From: Rickettsiales bacterium | Lineage (GTDB): Bacteria > Pseudomonadota > Alphaproteobacteria > Rickettsiales > UBA1997 | DNA: 18,422 bases | Direction: 5' to 3' | Assembly (NCBI GenBank): GCA_023262945.1 | Contig: JALQXY010000043.1 | Location: 1 to 18,422 of the forward strand | Translations under genes and position numbers: made by a program | Part shown: positions 1 to 6,842 of the stretch, piece after piece | Numbering within the stretch: the first letter of the stretch is position 1 | Layout of the letters: each line of letters begins with the position of its first letter | The notes under the pieces: model-generated | What the model saw: only the letters and a program-made list of their open reading frames with translations | The model's database searches: none | Told to the model about the DNA's origin: nothing

Positions 1-120
1 GTAGCCACGCGCGCGCTGGAGAGTTGCGGGTGACCTCGAGTGTGCAGTTACCATTGCCGTCGCTGCCACTGCAGTTGCCGTTGCCGCTGCCTTTGCCCAT
101 GCAATTGCTACTGATCGTAC
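1..120. other. GC-rich segment of foreign composition at the window edge
   Basis: By count, 73 of these 120 bases are G or C (about 61%), against a strongly AT-rich remainder; composition switches abruptly to poly-T/AT at about 124. On the minus strand an open frame runs from an ATG at 98-100 off the left edge. It begins MGKGSGNGNCSGSDGNGNC, a Gly/Asn/Ser/Cys low-complexity stretch made from short G-C-A-rich repeats, and continues into a non-repetitive part. An in-frame TAA lies just upstream, inside the poly-A run, so a longer coding region would have to lie beyond position 1. I do not recognise the product. It could be a recently acquired fragment, host DNA joined during assembly, or a low-complexity repeat. 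The stretch 121-210 holds no gene I can see. Confidence 0.5.
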
Positions 121-210
121 GATGTTTTTTTTAAAATTATTTACTTAGTATTAAAATATAGAGTAGTCATTGGTGATTATGGTATGTCTTAAAATGTAAA
201 GATGATTAAG

Positions 211-1101
211 TTAATCTACTAGGTCGATGCTGTATTTTTTACTAAGATAACTGTTAATTTCCTCTATTTCATCTTGCCTTAAATCACGATCAAAAACCAA
301 TATTTCTGATATATAACCTTTAAAGAACCATTGTGAAAATGATACTGATGCAATTCTAAAAACATCTGTACTAATATCAAAAGATCCTGTATCAATATCT
401 GTTATTAATTCTGGTGAATTTGAATTTAAATAAATAGAGAACTTGCTTTTATCGGTGTTAAATTTAGCTATTGTGATGTAATTATTTTCAACATATATCT
501 TTAAAGGAGTCATAGTTAAAGATTCGGAAAGTATAATGCCAAACGTCTTATCGTACCAATAAAAAATACTAGCCTGTTTATCACTAGAAGAAGAAGAACC
601 TTGCGATACGATAGTTCTATTCCATCCGGCATCTAAATTGGTTGGTCTAAAAACAGCAACCATTGTGTAAGTTCTATCACCTGCACTTATTGGTACTTTG
701 GTGGAGCTTAAATTCTTATTTGCATCATTATCGAATCTTAGGCTAGGTAAGTTAGAAATGCCTTTTGATTCATAAATTGGCATATTGATAGTATTAGTCT
801 GGGTAACATTAATTTTATCAACATCTAATTTTGAGTCGTTCCAAGAAGATATTTTTTCACCATCGACCTTATCAAAGCCGTTATCTACACCAATAATTGA
901 TTCTGGTAAAGTTGGCTCAAGCCAAACTCGTAAGTTTTTTATATTATTGATATTGGAATTTCTGGTTATATTTTGAGCGCTAGTTAATTTTACATTAGCA
1001 ATTAGATTGTTTGATTTAAATATTCCAAAAATAAGTAACGATATTACGATAATAACAATAGATAACTCAATTAAAGAGAACGCTTTTTTGATTATATTCA
1101 T
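211..1101 (-). CDS. Type IV pilin-like protein with C-terminal LamG / concanavalin A-like domain
   Basis: Using the ATG at 1101 gives 296 residues. A longer reading starts at a TTG (1137) and adds 12 residues, but the ATG places the prepilin motif at the very N-terminus, as the family requires. Residues 1-7 (MNIIKKA) are a short basic leader, followed by FSLIELS with the conserved Glu at mature position 5 and a hydrophobic helix to about residue 28. This is the class III signal processed by prepilin peptidase; position -1 is Ala rather than the usual Gly. From about residue 57 (NLRVWLEP) to about 290, the pattern WND...NLPSLRFDND...YTMVAVFRP...ISEILVFDRDL is typical of bacterial LamG/ConA-like beta-sandwich domains. 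It is probably an exported, surface or pseudopilus-associated adhesin; carbohydrate or host binding is inference. No other pilus gene is in view, and no Shine-Dalgarno is seen. Confidence 0.75.
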   Translation of the reverse strand: MNIIKKAFSLIELSIVIIVISLLIFGIFKSNNLIANVKLTSAQNITRNSNINNIKNLRVWLEPTLPESIIGVDNGFDKVDGEKISSWNDSKLDVDKINVTQTNTINMPIYESKGISNLPSLRFDNDANKNLSSTKVPISAGDRTYTMVAVFRPTNLDAGWNRTIVSQGSSSSSDKQASIFYWYDKTFGIILSESLTMTPLKIYVENNYITIAKFNTDKSKFSIYLNSNSPELITDIDTGSFDISTDVFRIASVSFSQWFFKGYISEILVFDRDLRQDEIEEINSYLSKKYSIDLVD

Positions 1102-1210
1102 ATAGATAAAAAAATTAAAAAATGATTGGGTGATCAAAAAAGTTAATTATAACAAGTAGGCTACGCCCTTTATATTTCAACTACGACTATAGGCATTTTT
1201 ATTTTTTAAA

Positions 1211-1286
1211 TTTTAGCGTATAAAGATATACGTGAATTTAAAAAATCAAAATAATGATAAAATTACCAAAATTCGTTGATTTGCAG
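1211..1286 (-). repeat. Dispersed repeat, short form (copy 1)
   Basis: Read on the minus strand, 1258-1286 matches plus-strand 8440-8468 at 28 of 29 bases, and 1211-1254 matches 8549-8594 closely. The two blocks are three bases apart here but about 80 bases apart at 8440-8594, so this copy lacks an internal segment present there. The first block (consensus around CAAATCAACAAATTTT) also recurs at 12311-12340 (+) and 8717-8744 (-). The stretch 1138-1290 contains no convincing gene. Confidence 0.6.
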
Positions 1287-1291
1287 AAGTC

Positions 1292-1353
1292 TTTTATATA
1301 TTTAAATATAAATGGACGCTACGCTTAAACCATTGACATTTAAATATATAAAA
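1292..1353. repeat. Large palindrome abutting the tRNA-Arg 3' end
   Basis: Arms 1292-1315 and 1330-1353 are complementary at 22 of 24 positions (the outer 16 are perfect) around a 14-base loop. The right arm ends at the base next to the encoded CCA of the tRNA, so the hairpin would form directly downstream of the mature tRNA on the minus strand. The stem is almost all A-T. It may help tRNA 3' processing or termination, or be one of the palindromic repeats found elsewhere in this window. Confidence 0.6.
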
Positions 1354-1552
<199 letters not shown>

Positions 1553-1667
1553 TAAAAAAATCTATTTTGTAAGTGCAACAGATTTAGTCAAAAAGAACAA
1601 TAAAACAAAAAAAATTATCAATAATTTTTATAGCAATTTTTCCTTTAAATAAATCGCAAAGATTAAA

Positions 1668-2708
1668 TTAACCAACCACTGCTTCTTTTTTATCTTTAGT
1701 AACTGAAATTCCAGTTTTTACCTTTCTAATTCCTAATTTTTCTCTGGTTAAGTCATCTATTTCTTGGCCAATGTCAGGATTTTCTTTGAGATATTTCTTA
1801 ACATTTTCCTTTCCTTGCCCTATCTTGGCTCCTTTGTAAGCATACCAAGAGCCAGATTTTTCAACTATATCAGATTTAACGGCAAGATCAATTAATTCAC
1901 CATATTTAGAAACTCCTTCTCCATATATAATTTCAAATTCAGCAGTTTTAAAAGGTGATGCTACTTTATTTTTAACAACTTTAACCTTTGTTTCATTACC
2001 TAATATCTCGTCTTGATCTTTTATAGGGCTACCTTTACGAATATCAAGTCGAACAGAAGCGTAGAATTTAAGTGCATTTCCACCAGTAGTGGTTTCTGGA
2101 CTACCGAACATTACACCTATTTTCATACGAATTTGGTTGATAAAAATAACTGTAGAATTTGTTTTAGAAACTGTTGAGGTTAGTTTTCTTAAAGCTTTAC
2201 TCATTAGTCTAGCTTGTAAACCCATCTGATTATCAGCCATACCGCCCTCAAGTTCTACTTGTGGAACTAATGCAGCTACTGAATCAATGATAATAAGATC
2301 GATGGCTCCAGATCTTACTAAAGTATCAGCTATTTCAAGAGCTGCTTCACCATTATCTGGCTGAGAGATGATCATATCTTCTAGATTTATGCCAAGATTT
2401 TTTGCATATACTGGATCAAAAGCGTGTTCAGCATCTATAAAAGCACAAGATAAACCAGCTTTTTGAGCTTCGGCAATTGCATGAAGTGTTAATGTTGTTT
2501 TTCCAGAGCTTTCGGGGCCATAAATCTCAACTATACGACCCCTTGGATATCCACCAACTCCCAAGGCAACATCAAGTGCTAAAGATCCCGAAGGAATAAC
2601 TTCAACATCGACAACTGGTCTTTGACCAAATTTCATAGCCGAACCTTTGCCAAATTGCTTATCTATTTGTGATAATGCTGCTTCTAGAGCTTTATTACGA
2701 TCATTCAT
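1668..2708 (-). CDS. recA: RecA recombinase
   Basis: At 346 residues this is the normal RecA length. RecA polymerises on single-stranded DNA, catalyses ATP-dependent strand exchange and promotes LexA-type self-cleavage. Visible signatures: Walker A GPESSGKT at residues 64-71, the FIDAEHA segment with the catalytic Glu at 94, Walker B LIIIDSVAAL, the L2-region motif GSPETTTGGNALKFYASVRL, and a short Lys-rich C-terminus. The start is an ATG at 2708, giving the usual short N-terminal helix that drives filament assembly. There is no Shine-Dalgarno, and I see no obvious LexA-type operator just upstream. It lies 43 bases downstream of sucD on the same strand, so cotranscription with sucCD is likely, with termination at the hairpin near 1490. 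Confidence 0.98.
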   Translation of the reverse strand: MNDRNKALEAALSQIDKQFGKGSAMKFGQRPVVDVEVIPSGSLALDVALGVGGYPRGRIVEIYGPESSGKTTLTLHAIAEAQKAGLSCAFIDAEHAFDPVYAKNLGINLEDMIISQPDNGEAALEIADTLVRSGAIDLIIIDSVAALVPQVELEGGMADNQMGLQARLMSKALRKLTSTVSKTNSTVIFINQIRMKIGVMFGSPETTTGGNALKFYASVRLDIRKGSPIKDQDEILGNETKVKVVKNKVASPFKTAEFEIIYGEGVSKYGELIDLAVKSDIVEKSGSWYAYKGAKIGQGKENVKKYLKENPDIGQEIDDLTREKLGIRKVKTGISVTKDKKEAVVG

Positions 2709-2751
2709 GTTATTTTAAATTGTGGTATTAAAAATTATATTTTGTTAAAAT

Positions 2752-3663
2752 TTATTGAGCTATTTTGGCAGCTTTTTGTTTGTTTTGCAAAAGCGCAACC
2801 ATTGTTTCTCCTAATTTGGCTGGACTATCAGCAACAACAATGCCAGCATCTCTCATAGCTGCAATTTTATCTTCAGCACCACCTTTACCGCCAGAAACTA
2901 TTGCACCAGCGTGACCCATTCTACGTCCTGGAGGAGCGGTTCTGCCTGCAATAAATCCAACAGTTGGTTTAAAGCGACCTTTTGCTGCTTCTTGTTTTAA
3001 GAATTGTGCAGCATCTTCTTCGTCTGTACCGCCAATTTCACCAATCATAATGATGGCTTCAGTTTGAGGATCAGATAAGAACATATCTAAACAATCAATA
3101 AAGTTAGTGCCATTAACTGGATCGCCACCAATTCCAATGCATGTGCTTTGACCAAGGCCAGCTTTAGTGGTTTGATGAACTGCTTCATAAGTTAAAGTAC
3201 CAGATCTAGAAACAATACCAATTTTTCCTTTTTGATGAATATGGCCAGGCATGATACCTATTTTACACTCATCAGGAGTGATAACGCCAGGACAATTAGG
3301 GCCAATTAATCTAGATTTAGATCCAGCAAGAGCTTTCTTTACTTTTACCATATCTAATACAGGAATTCCCTCAGTAATACAAACTATTAGATCAATTTCA
3401 CTATCGATTGCCTCAATAATTGCATCAGCTGCAAATGGAGGTGGTACATAGATAACAGAAGCATTACAACCAGTTTGCGCTTTTGCTTCAGACACCGTGT
3501 TAAAAACTGGTAAATTAAGATGAGTTTGACCCCCTTTGCCAGGAGTGACTCCTCCAACCATGTTAGTGCCGTAAGCAATAGCTTGCTCAGAATGAAAAGT
3601 GCCTTGAGCTCCAGTGAAGCCCTGACAAATAACTTTGGTATTTTTATTTACTAATACTGCCAT
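2752..3663 (-). CDS. sucD: Succinyl-CoA ligase, alpha subunit
   Basis: This subunit binds CoA and carries the phosphohistidine intermediate for succinyl-CoA + NDP + Pi = succinate + NTP + CoA, the substrate-level phosphorylation step of the TCA cycle. At 303 residues it is slightly longer than typical E. coli-type SucD. The N-terminal Rossmann CoA-binding domain shows GFTGAQGTFH (15-24) and TPGKGGQ (40-46). The ligase-CoA domain holds GPNCPGVITP (121-130), and the phosphorylated His is H251 in GRRMGHAGAI. It lies 25 bases downstream of sucC and presumably forms the alpha-beta enzyme with it. Base use matches its neighbours. Confidence 0.98.
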   Translation of the reverse strand: MAVLVNKNTKVICQGFTGAQGTFHSEQAIAYGTNMVGGVTPGKGGQTHLNLPVFNTVSEAKAQTGCNASVIYVPPPFAADAIIEAIDSEIDLIVCITEGIPVLDMVKVKKALAGSKSRLIGPNCPGVITPDECKIGIMPGHIHQKGKIGIVSRSGTLTYEAVHQTTKAGLGQSTCIGIGGDPVNGTNFIDCLDMFLSDPQTEAIIMIGEIGGTDEEDAAQFLKQEAAKGRFKPTVGFIAGRTAPPGRRMGHAGAIVSGGKGGAEDKIAAMRDAGIVVADSPAKLGETMVALLQNKQKAAKIAQ

Positions 3664-3688
3664 TTTTTAATATTTTTAAATTTATAAT

Positions 3689-4858
3689 TTATTGAACCGC
3701 TTTAACAACTTTTTGTGCGGCATCATCCAAATCATTAGCTGGAATAATAGCAACTCCTGACTTTTCTAATATTTCCTTACCTAAATCAACATTGGTTCCT
3801 TCAAGTCTTACAACTAAAGGTACGCTCAAATTGACTTCTTTAGCAGCCTCAACAATGCCGTTAGCAATAATATCGCAACGCATTATGCCGCCAAATATAT
3901 TAACTAATATACCTTTTACATTTGGATCGGAAAGAATTATCTTAAAAGCGGCCGTGACCTTCTCTCTAGTTGCGCCACCACCAACATCTAAAAAGTTGGC
4001 TGGAGAAGAACCGTACAACTTAATAATATCCATAGTTGCCATTGCTAAACCAGCTCCATTAACCATACAGCCTATTTTGCCGTCCATTTTAACGTAATTT
4101 AGGTCAAAATTTGATGCTTCAATTTCAAGGGGATCTTCTTCGTCAAAATCTCTTAATTTACTGATATTTTCTTGACGATAAAGAGAGTTATCATCGAAGT
4201 TTATCTTAGCGTCAAGGCAGATAATATCGCCTTCTTTGGTTTCAACTAAAGGGTTTATCTCAACCTGAGATGCGTCGGTTTTGACAAAGGCCTCATATAA
4301 AGAGAATACTAATTTATTGAATTTCTTTAATTTATCACCAGTTAAATTAAGAGCAAAGCCCAATTTACGAGCGTGGCAGCCTTGAATAGAAGTGGCTGGA
4401 TCGATAGTAACTGAAATAATTTTTTCTGGAGTATTGGCTGCAACTTCTTCAATCTCAACTCCACCTTCTGTTGATGCCATAAAGACTATTTTTTTAGTTT
4501 TACGATCAACAACTGCTGATAAGTAATATTCTTTGGCAATATTAGAACCAGCTTCAATGTAAAGTCTTTTAACTTCCTTGCCTTCGGGTCCAGTCTGATG
4601 GGTAACTAAAACTTTTCCTATCATTTTTGTTGCCTCTTCTTTTACCTCTTCTAAAGATTTAACAACTTTGACGCCTCCAGCTTTGCCCCTTCCTCCAGCG
4701 TGAATTTGAGCTTTAACTACAAAAACTGAATTTCCAGCATCTTTTAATTTTTGTGCTGATTTAACGGCTTCTTCAGCGTTAAAAGCTGGATAACCTTCTG
4801 GTACTGGAACGCCAAATTCTTTTAGTAGAATTTTGGCTTGATATTCATGAATATTCAT
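3689..4858 (-). CDS. sucC: Succinyl-CoA ligase [ADP-forming], beta subunit
   Basis: Partner of SucD; it provides the nucleotide-binding ATP-grasp domain and the succinate site. The 389 residues match the family. The protein starts MNIHEYQAK, the usual SucC N-terminus. The ATP-grasp region includes HAGGRGKAGGVK (53-64) and the magnesium-ligand residues N202 (in EINPL) and D216 (in CLDAKI), equivalent to E. coli N199 and D213. The C-terminal ligase domain has MVNGAGLAMATMD and GGIMRCDIIANGI. It is the first gene of the leftward sucC-sucD-recA run, with its start facing hemD across a palindromic intergenic region. Confidence 0.98.
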   Translation of the reverse strand: MNIHEYQAKILLKEFGVPVPEGYPAFNAEEAVKSAQKLKDAGNSVFVVKAQIHAGGRGKAGGVKVVKSLEEVKEEATKMIGKVLVTHQTGPEGKEVKRLYIEAGSNIAKEYYLSAVVDRKTKKIVFMASTEGGVEIEEVAANTPEKIISVTIDPATSIQGCHARKLGFALNLTGDKLKKFNKLVFSLYEAFVKTDASQVEINPLVETKEGDIICLDAKINFDDNSLYRQENISKLRDFDEEDPLEIEASNFDLNYVKMDGKIGCMVNGAGLAMATMDIIKLYGSSPANFLDVGGGATREKVTAAFKIILSDPNVKGILVNIFGGIMRCDIIANGIVEAAKEVNLSVPLVVRLEGTNVDLGKEILEKSGVAIIPANDLDDAAQKVVKAVQ

Positions 4859-4944
4859 TAGATTTGCAATTTAATTAAATTTTAACAAATTTGTATTTTA
4901 TTTAAACTCAAATTTGCTATTAGAAATTTGATTTATTTCTTTGA

Positions 4945-5027
4945 TTTGTGTAAAATTAAGTATTCATAAAAGATTTAATTCTAAATGTTTATGTAAATCT
5001 TATCTATTGATGCTTAATTTACACAAA
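4945..5027. repeat. Large nested palindrome between divergent sucC and hemD
   Basis: Outer arms 4945-4967 (beginning TTTGTGTAAAATTAAG) and 5006-5027 (ending TTAATTTACACAAA) are complementary over about 21 bases with one bulge and a few mismatches. Inside them AAGATTTA (4970-4977) and TAAATCTT (4994-5001) pair perfectly. The whole 83 bases could extrude as a cruciform or fold as an RNA hairpin with a 16-base loop. It occupies the centre of the 234-base divergent promoter region, so it may bind a dimeric regulator of either gene set, or be a repeat-derived palindrome. Confidence 0.6.
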
Positions 5028-5034
5028 TTAAACC

Positions 5035-5040
5035 TATAAT
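5035..5040 (+). promoter_or_regulatory. Candidate -10 element for hemD
   Basis: A perfect TATAAT lies 53 bases upstream of the hemD start, immediately after the right arm of the palindrome. There is no well-spaced -35 box: the nearest TTGATG (5007-5012) is 22 bases away, within the palindrome arm. If real, the palindrome covers the -35 region and could act as an operator. In such AT-rich DNA a chance match is possible. Confidence 0.3.
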
Positions 5041-5092
5041 AACAAATAGTAATTAGAAATAATAAACTTAATTTTTAACATATCAAGCTACA

Positions 5093-5803
5093 TTGAAAAA
5101 AGTTTTAATTACAAGAGATAAGAAAAGATCGATAGATTTAAACAATCTTTTAAAAAAAGAAGGATATGAGATTTTTAACGAGCCGTTATTTGATATAATC
5201 GAACAAGAATATATAATTGATAATAAAAATGATATTGCGGCCATTATTATCACTAGTTTTTATGCTGTAAAAGAAATTATTAAAAGCAATATGAGTCGTG
5301 ATATTACCATATTTGCTGTTGGTAAATTTAGCTGTAAAAAACTAAAAGATTTGGGATATAAAGATATTAGAGTAGCTAAAAATAACTCAGCTCAATCTTT
5401 GTTAAAGTTAATAATTGAAAGTCATGATAATTTAAAAAAAGCTTCTATTTATTATTTTCGTGGTCAAGATATAACTATTGATTTTAAAAAAGAATTATCA
5501 AAAAGATCTTTAGAAATAACTGATGTAATTTGTTATAAAGCTGCAGCTAGGCTAAATTTTTCACCAAAATTATTAGATTTTTTAAAGAAAAATAAATTTG
5601 ATGAAGTTTTGATTTATTCAAGAAATAGTGCAAAAATTTTTATAAATCTGGTAGAAAGGCATAATCTTATTGAATATTTTAAATATAGTAAAATACTCTG
5701 TCTTAGCCTTGATATAGCTAAAATTATCAAATATAAAGAAAATTATTTTTCCAACATTGATATTTTTTCAAATTCAAAAATTTTAAATGATTTTTATGAC
5801 TAA
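5093..5803 (+). CDS. hemD: Uroporphyrinogen-III synthase
   Basis: Converts hydroxymethylbilane to uroporphyrinogen III, closing the macrocycle with D-ring inversion, in haem biosynthesis. The 236 residues match this poorly conserved family. Recognisable positions are the N-terminal KKVLITRDK strand, IIITSFYAVKEI (51-62), the second-lobe VGKFSCKKLKDLGYKD (76-91), YFRGQD (121-126), ITDVICYKA (142-150) and LIYSRNSAK (173-181), in the order seen in HemD. The start is a TTG: no ATG or GTG lies between the upstream in-frame stop (TAA at 5069) and the conserved LITR strand. The stop overlaps the start of the mitofilin-like gene, implying translational coupling. A TTG start and no Shine-Dalgarno suggest weak initiation. 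Confidence 0.82.
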   Translation: MKKVLITRDKKRSIDLNNLLKKEGYEIFNEPLFDIIEQEYIIDNKNDIAAIIITSFYAVKEIIKSNMSRDITIFAVGKFSCKKLKDLGYKDIRVAKNNSAQSLLKLIIESHDNLKKASIYYFRGQDITIDFKKELSKRSLEITDVICYKAAARLNFSPKLLDFLKKNKFDEVLIYSRNSAKIFINLVERHNLIEYFKYSKILCLSLDIAKIIKYKENYFSNIDIFSNSKILNDFYD

Positions 5804-6740
5804 AAAAGAAGATTTATCAAAAAAGAAAAAAATTATCAATAGTAAAGCAAAATCAGATGATGAATTTGTATGGCGTGGTATTATTTTATTACTTTTTGTT
5901 TTTGCTGCAATTTTAACATATGGCTATGTTAGCTATAATAAAAACAAGAGTGATATATTAGAATACAAGATGAGAAATGCGGCACAAAATATAATTGAAT
6001 CGGATAACTTTGTAAATAAAATATACGATCTAGGTAACGAAGAAAAAGTGACGGCTCAAAAAAAAAGTCAAAATTTACCTAAACAACTATATCAAGATTT
6101 AGAAGATGATCATAATTTGCTAAATAAGCAAAATACTTCACAAGATGAAATTTTTAGTAGAGTTTTAAAACTTGAAGAAAAAATTTCTCAACTTGAAATC
6201 ATTATTCGAGAATCTATTACCAAAAAACAGCTTGGAGCAATCATTTCGGCTTATAGTAATTTTAGACAAAAAATATACAACAATCAGGATTTTAGATTAG
6301 AGTTTGATAATTTTTGGTTATTATTGAAGCAAAATAAAGAATTGTTAGAGCAAGCTAATGAATTGCCATTTTTACTAGAAAGCCTTAAAGATTCTAAAGC
6401 AATTTATAATCAATTCATAGAGATACAGCCAAGTCTTTTGGCGCGCAGTAAAAATAATCCAGAAAAAGGTCTTGTTGATAAATTGCGTTACAATTTAGGT
6501 AAAATTTTTATTATAAAAAGTCTTAAAGAAACAAATCAATCTGATATAGAAAAATCAATAATTGCATTAGATGAGTTATTGAAAAAATCTGATTATCAAA
6601 AAGCTTTACAAGAGCTGTATAATGTTGATAAAAAATATCAAACCATGTTATTAGATTTGACAAAATCAATAGAAAATAGAGTGGCAATAGATGATATTCA
6701 TGATAAATTATTGGCAAAATTTAGTCAATTAATGGATTAA
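5787..6740 (+). CDS. Mic60/mitofilin-like inner-membrane protein
   Basis: 317 residues from the first ATG (5787), or 314 from an ATG at 5796; both overlap the end of hemD. A Lys-rich cytoplasmic N-terminus precedes one transmembrane helix (about 31-50, GIILLLFVFAAILTYGYVSY). A mostly helical region with a predicted coiled-coil (about 123-145) follows, then a C-terminal helical segment (about 255-317: IALDELLKKSDYQKALQELY) resembling the mitofilin signature. This topology and the hemD neighbourhood are those described for alphaproteobacterial Mic60, which shapes intracytoplasmic membranes and is ancestral to mitochondrial MICOS. Sequence similarity is low by eye, so the call rests on architecture plus synteny. 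It would sit in the inner membrane with its bulk in the periplasm. Confidence 0.65.
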   Translation: MIFMTKKEDLSKKKKIINSKAKSDDEFVWRGIILLLFVFAAILTYGYVSYNKNKSDILEYKMRNAAQNIIESDNFVNKIYDLGNEEKVTAQKKSQNLPKQLYQDLEDDHNLLNKQNTSQDEIFSRVLKLEEKISQLEIIIRESITKKQLGAIISAYSNFRQKIYNNQDFRLEFDNFWLLLKQNKELLEQANELPFLLESLKDSKAIYNQFIEIQPSLLARSKNNPEKGLVDKLRYNLGKIFIIKSLKETNQSDIEKSIIALDELLKKSDYQKALQELYNVDKKYQTMLLDLTKSIENRVAIDDIHDKLLAKFSQLMD

Positions 6741-6842
6741 ACTAAAATCTGTTAATGAATTAATTTATGCCATATTATGCCAGATATGATAAAGTTTATA
6801 CCAAATTGCAATCCATGGTTTAGTTTTATTAAGATATTTTTT
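6739..6842. other. Convergent intergenic region with weak inverted repeats
   Basis: Lies between the stops of the mitofilin-like gene and pntB. AAACTAAA (6739-6746) is complementary to TTTAGTTT (6819-6826), enclosing the region, and the T-rich end reads as a possible tail for the plus-strand transcript. The 16-base string AATTAATTTATGCCAT (6758-6773) recurs exactly at 12421-12436, pointing to a shared repeat fragment. It probably serves as a terminator for both genes, but no strong GC stem is present. Confidence 0.35.

Noticed and set aside
1101..1137. TTG start extending the pilin-like protein by 12 residues
   Set aside because: It would bury the prepilin leader behind a hydrophobic stretch; the ATG at 1101 gives the standard short basic leader.
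3251..4097. Plus-strand frames opposite sucD and sucC, and other frames inside pntB, recA, mic60, kdsD, pyrE, atpF, pheT and ispH
   Set aside because: They lie wholly within strongly conserved genes in other frames and show no independent protein features.
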